Source: Bacteroidales bacterium
GTDB lineage: Bacteria > Bacteroidota > Bacteroidia > Bacteroidales > UBA7960
DNA length: 8,522 nt
NCBI GenBank assembly: GCA_003557965.1
Contig: PWND01000086.1
Span: forward strand, 1-8,522
Direction: 5' to 3'
Below are positions 1 through 6,163 of the stretch, piece after piece (within the stretch, counting starts at the first letter, position 1; every line of letters begins with the position of its first letter). A program made the position numbers and the translations under genes. The notes below the pieces were generated by a model that worked only from the letters and a program-made list of their open reading frames with translations, ran no database searches and was not told where the DNA came from.

Positions 1-130
1 AAAGCCATTAAAATTACACAACAGCCTTTAAGTTTCTTGTTTACCATAAATTTAATAATGCAGCTATAAATATTCATAATCATCAATTTTCAATAAGTAC
101 ACATCTCCTAAATAAATCCGGGATTAACAA

Positions 131-2977
131 CTACCTTAATAACATAACATTCCCAGTATGGACCACTTGTTTTCCCTGTGCATCCCTGTAAAGCAACCTC
201 CAAACGTATATCCCTTGCGGGGCATTAGGCCCTCCCCTAATTGTGCCATCCCACCTTGGTTCAAAACTAACTTCATAGAACACCCTTTCTCCCCATCGGT
301 TAAAAACAGCTAGCTCAAATTTCACATCCATGTCATCACCCGGGATGATCCAGTCGCCGCCTAATATTGGCCCAAATGTTAACACATCATCACCACCGCC
401 TGCTCCACCTCCGCCGGGTGTAAAAGCATTAGGCATAAAAACATCAATCACTACAACCACATCTAAGAAGCTTCTGTCAGGACAACCCTCTTCCAGTTCT
501 TCAATTTCTATATTAACTTCCTGCATAACATTAAATGTTCCGGGATAGCTATAAGATTTAAAGGGATGTTGTGAATGTGAATAAGTAGTGTCGCCAAAAT
601 CATAGAACCAGGCATCCGCGTGCAGCAATGAATCATGCAGTAAAAATGATTCATCAATAAATTGCACTTCCTGTCCTACAAAAACTGTATCGGGTTGGGC
701 TCTGAACCGGCTAATTGGTATATCGTGAACCACAATTGTATCAGTAGTAAAAGCGGTACAGCCATCATAAGATGTAACTTCCAGTGTTATTAAAAACTCA
801 CCAATATTGCTATATGTATGAGTGGGTTCAGGCAGTGTTGAGCTGTAGCCATCTCCGAAGTCCCAAAACCACGTATCAATGTTTTCATCGGGTATTGCTT
901 CCGGGTCAGTAAAAATTGCAGCCTGTCCAAAGCAATGATCCACAGGGGCAAGATTTGGTTCAGGCCCCGGATGCACTAATACTTCCTTAATAGCAGGGCC
1001 TCCTTCTCCACATGCATTTTCAGCAAAAACAGAAATTTCAAATACCCCGGGCTCATCAAATAAAACAAAAACTGTATCACTACTACCAAAAGATATTATT
1101 TCATCTTCAAGGAGCCAAATATAATTTTCCGCATAGGCTATCGGTTCAGCCTGATATGTAGCGTTTTCCCCGCTACACAGCTCATCTGGCCCAAAAATCT
1201 CTCCGGCGTCATCAGGTATTGGAGCAACAACAACATTTCTAACAGACTCAGGCCCAAAGCCACAAGAATTTTCGCCATAAACAGTAATTGCACCTGACTC
1301 AGCATTTTCAGGGAACAAAACATCTATGAAAAAATGATCAGGGTCAGAAACAATTTGAGAGTTAGCCGGCACTTGCCAATGATAAGTATCTGCGTAATTA
1401 ATCGGATCAACTTCGTACCTTAATGTAACCTCCTGCCCCTGGCAAATTGTCGGCAATCCGTTTATAGAGCCGGGATTTTCCGGCAAAGGTTCAACAATTA
1501 TTTCAAATACTTCTGAAGCTTCTCCTTCATTGCAAAAGTTTGCTCCTGTAACAGTAATTTCAATTTCTCCCGTATCAATAGTTTCTGAAAAGTTTACAAC
1601 AATTGTATTCGTACCATCACCACTAATTATTTCCATACCATCCGGCAGGTTCCATATATACTCATCAGCATAATCAACTTCAGTGGCAGTTAATGTAATC
1701 CCTTGTTCCCCCTGGCAAACTGACGAAGGGCCTGATATTTCAGGGGGTGCAGGCTCTTCAGAGTCAACAACAATAATATCAAAATAAACCTGGTTAACAC
1801 CTCCATTGCAGTGACTTACTGTAGAATTAGTTGCTCTTAAACTAACAGTATGAACACCCGGCGTATCAAAAGTGTAAGTTTGAGAAGCCGTAGAGCTGCC
1901 CACATCATACTCATTACCATCAATAAACCAGATAAATGTTGTAAGGTTAGGATTTCCGCCACAAGGTGGTTCAGAGTGGTTATGAAAAGTTATGGGGTCA
2001 TTAACACAAACAGTGTCATTTGCAAAAATAACAGCCTGCGGTTCCTGGTCAATAGAAATTGGTTCTACCGTAATTTGCTGATAACCACACTGGTTTTCAG
2101 CCCTTGCCACCAGGGTAAAATAATCGTCACTGCCACCGCATGATGCTTCAGTAAATTCATGAGTTATTGCCGATGGAACATCCTCCTGGGTAAATATGTA
2201 TTCATCAGTTCCGTCATCAAAAAAGAATATATATTCGGTACCAATATTTCCATCAACACCTGTAATTTCATAAGTTAAGGAGATTGGGGCACACCCAACG
2301 GAGCCTTCAGGCCCTGTAACTCCAATAGCAGGATTACTACCATATAAAACTTCATATACTTCATTCTCAATACATCCATTTTCGCCAGTCACAGTAAAAC
2401 TAAGCTCATATAAGCCCTGATCAGAATAGATGTGGCTAACTGTGCTAAATTCATTGGTAATAAAAGGTGCAGATCCATCACCCCAGTCAATGTGGTATTC
2501 TGAATTATTACTTATTGAAGAGTTTACTATAGTAAGTTCAAAATCTCCATCACCTGTACATTTAGAAAAAGCCGGCCAATTATCAGGGTCTGTAAGAGAT
2601 GTATCGGGTGGTCTTAAAACAGAAACAGATTTAGTAACAGTGTAGTCTTCTTGTCCTTGCGTAGCTGTAAGCCTAACACTGTAATTTTGAGACCCGTTTC
2701 CTGCAGGTGCGTTATAAGTATGAGTAGGGTTGGTTTGTGTAGAAGTGTTGCCATCACCAAACTCCCATAAGTAATTTATATTGCCACTTCCGGTTGTTAG
2801 GTTTGTAAATGATATTTCTGTGCCGGAACAAGAATTATTGGGTGAAAACTCGAAATCAACATTAACCTGCCCGTATATAATTTTACAATTTACAATAAGT
2901 GCAGCGGCAGTTAGCAGTAAAAGCTTTATAGGTGATTTTTTAAGAATATGGATTGAATTTTTATTGAAGATAATCAT
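131..2977 (-). CDS. Secreted multi-PKD/Ig-like protein with T9SS type B C-terminal sorting domain
   Basis: This 948-residue protein is probably exported and anchored at or released from the cell surface by the type IX secretion system, as an adhesin or matrix protein. Residues 1-36 form a signal peptide (basic start, LLLLTAAALIV core, likely cleavage after YGQ). PKD-type modules follow, with signatures WEFGDG (71-76), WGDGS (165-169), a divergent FFDDGTD (252-258), WDFGDG (705-710) and YDFGD (792-796). Between about 413 and 670 lie three similar PKD-like/Ig-like modules of about 90 residues, beginning ISGPSSVCQG, INGLPTICQG and IFGPDELCSG. The last 100 residues match the gliding-motility/CHU_C sorting domain: PNAFTP (849-854), VFNRWGERVF (891-900), WDGT, QGIYVWRL and a final GNVMLLR. 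The usual NGDGxND stretch is replaced by glycines. There is no catalytic domain, so the ligand is unknown. The gene is monocistronic as far as visible and divergent from the RCK gene. The ATG at 2977 is the only start that includes the signal peptide. Family assignment is firm, specific function is not. Confidence 0.93.
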   Translation of the reverse strand: MIIFNKNSIHILKKSPIKLLLLTAAALIVNCKIIYGQVNVDFEFSPNNSCSGTEISFTNLTTGSGNINYLWEFGDGNTSTQTNPTHTYNAPAGNGSQNYSVRLTATQGQEDYTVTKSVSVLRPPDTSLTDPDNWPAFSKCTGDGDFELTIVNSSISNNSEYHIDWGDGSAPFITNEFSTVSHIYSDQGLYELSFTVTGENGCIENEVYEVLYGSNPAIGVTGPEGSVGCAPISLTYEITGVDGNIGTEYIFFFDDGTDEYIFTQEDVPSAITHEFTEASCGGSDDYFTLVARAENQCGYQQITVEPISIDQEPQAVIFANDTVCVNDPITFHNHSEPPCGGNPNLTTFIWFIDGNEYDVGSSTASQTYTFDTPGVHTVSLRATNSTVSHCNGGVNQVYFDIIVVDSEEPAPPEISGPSSVCQGEQGITLTATEVDYADEYIWNLPDGMEIISGDGTNTIVVNFSETIDTGEIEITVTGANFCNEGEASEVFEIIVEPLPENPGSINGLPTICQGQEVTLRYEVDPINYADTYHWQVPANSQIVSDPDHFFIDVLFPENAESGAITVYGENSCGFGPESVRNVVVAPIPDDAGEIFGPDELCSGENATYQAEPIAYAENYIWLLEDEIISFGSSDTVFVLFDEPGVFEISVFAENACGEGGPAIKEVLVHPGPEPNLAPVDHCFGQAAIFTDPEAIPDENIDTWFWDFGDGYSSTLPEPTHTYSNIGEFLITLEVTSYDGCTAFTTDTIVVHDIPISRFRAQPDTVFVGQEVQFIDESFLLHDSLLHADAWFYDFGDTTYSHSQHPFKSYSYPGTFNVMQEVNIEIEELEEGCPDRSFLDVVVVIDVFMPNAFTPGGGGAGGGDDVLTFGPILGGDWIIPGDDMDVKFELAVFNRWGERVFYEVSFEPRWDGTIRGGPNAPQGIYVWRLLYRDAQGKQVVHTGNVMLLR

Positions 2978-3033
2978 TTTTATTTCGACATTAATGAAGA
3001 TTAAAAAAAATTAAAGGCTTTTAAATTTAATAA

Positions 3034-3067
3034 CAAAAATATAAGAATTTTATAATTTTTCAGCAAA
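3034..3067 (-). promoter_or_regulatory. Candidate Bacteroidota-type promoter for the PKD/T9SS gene
   Basis: Read on the minus strand, TATTTTTG (3041-3034) matches the Bacteroidota -7 consensus TAnnTTTG. A TTTG at 3067-3064 lies 22 bases upstream as a possible -33 box. That spacing is slightly long compared with the usual 19-21. Transcription would start near 3028 and give an AT-rich leader of about 50 bases before the ATG at 2977. In such AT-rich DNA a chance match is possible. Confidence 0.45.
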
Positions 3068-3107
3068 ATCAAAAAATACGTTATTAAACAGCATGTGTTT
3101 TTAATAT

Positions 3108-3115
3108 TATTTTTG
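3108..3115 (+). promoter_or_regulatory. Weak candidate -7 box for the RCK/DUF6452/DUF6048 genes
   Basis: TATTTTTG at 3108-3115 fits TAnnTTTG on the plus strand, 65 bases before the TTG start of the RCK gene. No clear TTTG -33 box is seen at the expected distance (around 3082-3089 reads TATTAAAC). A second match, TAATTTTG at 3175-3182, overlaps the TTG start codon itself and would start transcription inside the open frame. Both are low-confidence because the spacer is very AT-rich. Confidence 0.25.
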
Positions 3116-3179
3116 TGGTTTACAACGAATAGAAGCATAAGTAGAATATTAGAAAAATTATTAACATATTATTGTAATT

Positions 3180-3674
3180 TTGTATAGGTTTTGTGAAAAC
3201 AAACTGACAATATCATCAAGTTACAAACTTGAAAAAGATGAAAAATTTGATCTAATAATTTTTGGATTAGGACGTTTTGGTATGAGTATAGCAAACAAGT
3301 TAGACAATCATCCTGAAATAAAGTATCTCGCTATAGATTTCGACCCGGAAATTGTAAAATCAATGAAAGAAAGAGGTAAGTCAATAATTTACGGAGAACT
3401 TGATGACCCCGAAATCATTGAACAACTAAGCATAGAAGATACCAAGTGTATAATAAGTACAATCAGTGATGGTGAAGCATCAATGAAACTAATAAAAACA
3501 TTAAGGAGGAATGACTATCAAGGAAAAATATACTTAACTGCAGAGAATGAAAAAGACTTTTATATGCTTGCACCTTGTAATGCTGACGAGATACTATTCC
3601 CGCAGAAAATGGCAGCAAGCAATTTTTACAATTATTTTTTAAAGAATTTATTAACTGAAGATGAAAAAAGTTAA
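3180..3674 (+). CDS. Orphan RCK N-terminal (TrkA-N) NAD-binding domain protein, possibly a truncated antiporter/K+ channel gene
   Basis: The 164-residue product is an RCK-N Rossmann domain, the NAD(H)-binding regulatory part of KefB/KefC-type antiporters and Trk/Ktr potassium systems. Visible hallmarks are the dinucleotide motif GLGRFG (29-34) after a beta strand (DLIIF), an acidic residue ending strand 2 in AIDFDPE (51-57, ribose contact expected at D53), YGELDDPEII (71-80, the usual YGDATDPE), CIISTISD (90-97), IYLTAEN (117-123) and ADEILFP (135-141). There is no membrane segment and no TrkA-C domain. Stand-alone KtrA/TrkA proteins are longer (over about 215 residues) and KefC types carry 10 or more helices in front. 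The frame is closed by TAA at 3162, and the first ATG (residue 35) falls after the glycine motif, so the only usable common start is TTG at 3180. Its stop overlaps the next gene by 14 bases. It may be a functional soluble gate subunit or the 3' remnant of a kefC-like gene. Confidence 0.72.
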   Translation: MYRFCENKLTISSSYKLEKDEKFDLIIFGLGRFGMSIANKLDNHPEIKYLAIDFDPEIVKSMKERGKSIIYGELDDPEIIEQLSIEDTKCIISTISDGEASMKLIKTLRRNDYQGKIYLTAENEKDFYMLAPCNADEILFPQKMAASNFYNYFLKNLLTEDEKS

Positions 3675-4200
3675 TACCAGGTTGTTTATTGCTTTCTTTG
3701 GCAGGTTGATGCACAAAATGCTATTGTACTCATTTTTTATAATTAGTGTGTTTTTAGCATTTGTTGCATGTGAAAGTAGTGACATTTGCAGAGAAAGTAC
3801 AGATACACCGCTAAGAATAGGTTTTTACAGCTCTGACGACGGTGCTGAAATGGTAATAATTGATAGCATAACAGTATTTGGAATAGGCCGTGAAGACACA
3901 TTGATTTATAATAATGCCAGGAATGTTTCAAGAGTTGAAGTGCCTCTTAATGTTTCAAAAGATACAACCTCAATAGGTTTCTTATTACGCGAAACGATAG
4001 ACACATTAACAGTTATCTATAACAGAGAAATTAACCTGATTTCAATCGGTTGTGGTTTTGTGTCATTTTTTGATATTGAAGACATTAGCTACACGACTAA
4101 TGAGTTTAATAGTATTTACATTGAAAACAATTCAGTTAGAAACGATATAAATGAGCATTTTAAGATCTACATTTCTGATACTGACACTGACATTGATTAG
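3661..4200 (+). CDS. DUF6452 family lipoprotein
   Basis: This is a small exported lipoprotein of unknown function, found in Bacteroidota. The lipobox FVAC ends at Cys37 after a hydrophobic stretch, so the mature protein should be lipid-anchored after signal peptidase II cleavage. The mature part fits the DUF6452 pattern: an early cysteine (SSDICRES), TPLRIGFYSSD, a DTLTVIYNREI strand, the conserved ISIGCGFVSFFDI, and a closing EHFKIYIS. The start is ambiguous. ATG at 3661 (MKKVN, overlapping the RCK gene by 14 bases) has an A-rich context but gives a long 36-residue leader. ATG at 3709 (MHKML) gives a typical 20-residue lipoprotein signal and a GGCAGG just upstream. The acidic tail TDTDTDID is encoded by the same bases as the next gene's signal peptide. 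Pairing with a DUF6048 gene, as here, is the known arrangement for the family and suggests a joint envelope role. Confidence 0.82.
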   Translation: MKKVNTRLFIAFFGRLMHKMLLYSFFIISVFLAFVACESSDICRESTDTPLRIGFYSSDDGAEMVIIDSITVFGIGREDTLIYNNARNVSRVEVPLNVSKDTTSIGFLLRETIDTLTVIYNREINLISIGCGFVSFFDIEDISYTTNEFNSIYIENNSVRNDINEHFKIYISDTDTDID

Positions 4201-4816
4201 CATCAGCTTACATGCGAATCAAGAAGAAGATATTCTAATATTTCAACCCTCAGTTCGTATTGGGTTTGATGCATCCGGGTTGTTAAACCGGATTTGGCAG
4301 CCTGAAGTAACAAATATTGAATTTTCTGTTGACGGGAAGTTTAAGCCTGATTGGTTCATAGCTGCTGAAGCAGGTTACCTGGACATTGATATTTCGAGGG
4401 AGCTTTTTGACTATACTTCGAATGGCTTATTTGCCCGGGCAGGAGTTGATTACAACGTTTTGGAAAAGAGGGAGCCGGAAAGTAATGATGTTGTTCTTCT
4501 AATGTTCAGGTATGGATATTCTAATTTGACTCATAATAGCGACAGGATAGAAATTGTTGACCCTTACTGGGGAAATTTCAACAGTTCTGTAGATTCTGAA
4601 AATATTAATTCACATTGGGTAGAGCTTGGTTTTGCTTTAAAGGCAGAACTTTTCAGGGGGTTATTTTTAGGATGGTCAGTAAGGGGCAGATATTTAATTT
4701 ATAGCTCAAGGGATGCCATGCTTGACCCTTATAATATTCCCGGTTTTGGCATAATAAGGAAAAGCAATACTGCTTATAGCCTGCACTACAGCATCTATTA
4801 TCGTTTTCCGTTTTAA
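4151..4816 (+). CDS. DUF6048 family outer-membrane beta-barrel-like protein
   Basis: The 221-residue product has a signal peptide (MSILRS, then an FLILTLTLISIS core, likely cleavage after SLHA at about residue 22). The rest is rich in alternating polar/aromatic strands typical of a small outer-membrane barrel: VRIGFDASGLLN, WFIAAEAGYLDIDI, GLFARAGVDYNVL, VVLLMFRYGYSN, HWVELGFALKAEL, LFLGWSVRGRYLIY. It ends in a strand with terminal aromatic YYRFPF, a common insertion signal for barrel proteins. The pattern and its position directly after a DUF6452 gene fit DUF6048. The first 50 bases overlap the lipoprotein gene in another frame, so translation is probably coupled. The ATG at 4151 is the only start that yields a complete signal peptide. 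The stop lies 3 bases from the stop of the convergent signalling gene, with no terminator between. Biochemical function is unknown. Confidence 0.8.
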   Translation: MSILRSTFLILTLTLISISLHANQEEDILIFQPSVRIGFDASGLLNRIWQPEVTNIEFSVDGKFKPDWFIAAEAGYLDIDISRELFDYTSNGLFARAGVDYNVLEKREPESNDVVLLMFRYGYSNLTHNSDRIEIVDPYWGNFNSSVDSENINSHWVELGFALKAELFRGLFLGWSVRGRYLIYSSRDAMLDPYNIPGFGIIRKSNTAYSLHYSIYYRFPF

Positions 4817-4819
4817 GCG

Positions 4820-5353
4820 CTACTTGTCGGTAGCCTTAATGTACTCCATAAGAATTTCATTCATTTCCGAAAGCTTAACTTCTGATTTTTTAAGCTTATC
4901 ATTCGTTTCTTTGAGCTCCTGGTTGCGCTTCTCAATGATTTCGTATGCTTCTTCGGCAGCTTCCCTGGCTGATTTTAACTCTTCTATCAAATGTTTTATC
5001 TGGGTAATGTCTTTAAAAATAATAAACGAACCAATAATTTTTTCCCTTTTCTCATCCAATTGAGGGGTTATAGTCATTGATAAAACCTTCTTATTATTTT
5101 TTGGCGTATTTATAATAAGCTCAACTTGCCTTTTTTCACGCACACTAAGTTTTTGTGATAACTCTTTAAACTCATCAAAGTTATCCCTATCAACAAAGCT
5201 GTCAAACTTACTGCCAACAAGTTCCTCTACTTCCATCATTTCTAATAAAGCAGGGTTGCTAAATGTAAAGTAAAACGACAGATCCAGGGTGCCTATTCCT
5301 TCTCCGAGATTTTCAATCAGCGACCTGTGCTTATCTTCGCTAATTCTAAGGGC
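4820..5353 (-). pseudogene. 3' part of a split REC-PAS-PAS gene: second PAS domain and coiled coil, no usable start
   Basis: This stretch of 177 codons continues in the same frame directly after the TAA at 5354-5356 that ends the upstream REC-PAS gene. It begins ALRISEDKHRSLIENLGEGIG, the classic opening of a PAS domain after an EALR helix, and continues through FSNPALLEMMEVEELVG to SFIIFKDITQIKHL, a complete PAS/PAC of about 110 residues. A charged coiled coil (about residues 112-170) follows, and the frame ends at YIKATDK. The only ATGs (5239 and 5236) lie about 38 codons inside the PAS fold. A protein from there (139 residues) would lack the first strands, so independent expression is unlikely. 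Changing TAA to GAA would give KKVTEALRISE, the usual junction. No HisKA, GGDEF or DNA-binding domain follows. The likely state is a nonsense-interrupted gene. A sequencing error is the main alternative. Confidence 0.8.
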
Positions 5354-6163
5354 TTAGGTAACTTTTTTCATTTCGGTAATATCTTCGGTAACCTGAACAA
5401 ATGATACAATATCACCCTGTTCATTTTTTACCGGGGTAAAGCTGCCATATTCCCAATATTCTTCACCGGTTTTTTTCTTATTCAGATATTCGCCACGCCA
5501 TTCCTTGCCTTCTAATAGCTTTTTTCTTATTTTTTCATTACTGATTATTGAGTTCCTCTTTAAGTAATCAAATGTAGCTTCGCCGCTTAGCAATTCACTG
5601 GCTGAATATCCTGTAACTTCAGAAAACCTCGGGTTAACGTATTCTATCTTCAATTCTTTATCAGCGATAAGAATCATGATCATACTATGGCTTTGCTCAA
5701 TAGCCCTGAAAAGTTTTAATATTGTATTAATCTGTTCGTTTACTTTCTTTTCAAGGATTTTTACCTGGTAGCATTTATTTATTGCCTCAAGGAGCTTTTG
5801 TCTTACTATAGGTTTAAGCACGTATTGGTTTACACCTATTTCAATACTTTCAATAAAGTAATTAATGTCACTATGTGCACTGGTAACAATAATCTGCACA
5901 TTTTTTTCAATTTTTTTAATTTCCCTGCTCATTTCCAGTCCATTCATCCCGGGCATTCTGATATCGGTAATAATAATATCAGGCTTATGTTCTTTAAACT
6001 TTTCCAGGCCCTCAATTCCATTAGAAGCAGTTAATAAGTCAGGAATTGTTCTCGACAGCATTTCTACAATGCCCTCGCTAATATCAGGTTCATCTTCTAC
6101 GTACAGAACCTTAAGGTCTTTAATAATAAGCTTTTCTTTGTTCATATTATTATTGCTTTTCAT
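5354..6163 (-). CDS. Response regulator receiver-PAS protein (5' part of the split REC-PAS-PAS gene)
   Basis: A receiver domain (about residues 17-130 counting from ATG 6163) carries the full phosphoacceptor set: acidic pair E23/D24 in YVEDE, acceptor D67 in ITDIRMP, switch S95 in VTSA and K117 in LKP. A short helical linker (LEKKVNEQINTILKLF) leads to a PAS domain with YVNPRFSEVTGYSASELL, EWRGEYLNKKKTGEEYWEYG and the closing VQVTEDITEMKK. It is cytoplasmic and has no DNA-binding or enzymatic output. Translation stops at TAA 5356-5354, but the same frame goes on with a second PAS domain, so the original product was probably about 447 residues. ATG 6163 overlaps the preceding REC-PAS gene by 14 bases. 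ATG 6145, just after that gene's stop, is an alternative start, and a TTG at 6166 is less likely. As a REC-PAS product it resembles its intact upstream paralogue in length and could still fold and accept phosphate from the kinase encoded upstream. Confidence 0.88.
   Translation of the reverse strand: MKSNNNMNKEKLIIKDLKVLYVEDEPDISEGIVEMLSRTIPDLLTASNGIEGLEKFKEHKPDIIITDIRMPGMNGLEMSREIKKIEKNVQIIVTSAHSDINYFIESIEIGVNQYVLKPIVRQKLLEAINKCYQVKILEKKVNEQINTILKLFRAIEQSHSMIMILIADKELKIEYVNPRFSEVTGYSASELLSGEATFDYLKRNSIISNEKIRKKLLEGKEWRGEYLNKKKTGEEYWEYGSFTPVKNEQGDIVSFVQVTEDITEMKKVT

Noticed and set aside
115..125. Rho-independent terminator after the PKD gene
   Set aside because: AATCCGGGATT folds only into a 4-bp stem with a 3-base loop and is not followed by a clean T run, so it is too weak to call.
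1..130. Tail of another gene at the window start
   Set aside because: I see no supported coding frame or domain signature in this AT-rich stretch; it is treated as intergenic.
1850..2143. Open frames on the plus strand inside the PKD gene (also 330-548 and 2430-2645)
   Set aside because: They are antisense to a strongly supported long coding region, have no domain motifs and look like low-quality shadow translations.
2865..2977. Lipoprotein signal in the PKD protein (IVNC near residues 28-31)
   Set aside because: Asn precedes the Cys, which does not fit a lipobox, and a normal cleavage site follows at YGQ; T9SS cargo usually uses a type I signal peptide.
5354..5356. Recoding of the stop as selenocysteine or pyrrolysine
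   Set aside because: The codon is TAA; selenocysteine uses TGA and pyrrolysine TAG. The flanking protein pattern calls for an ordinary Glu.
5354..5370. Frameshift at the A6 run just before the stop (5363-5368, minus strand) as the cause of the split
   Set aside because: The upstream and downstream parts are in the same frame, so no shift is needed; only the stop codon interrupts them.
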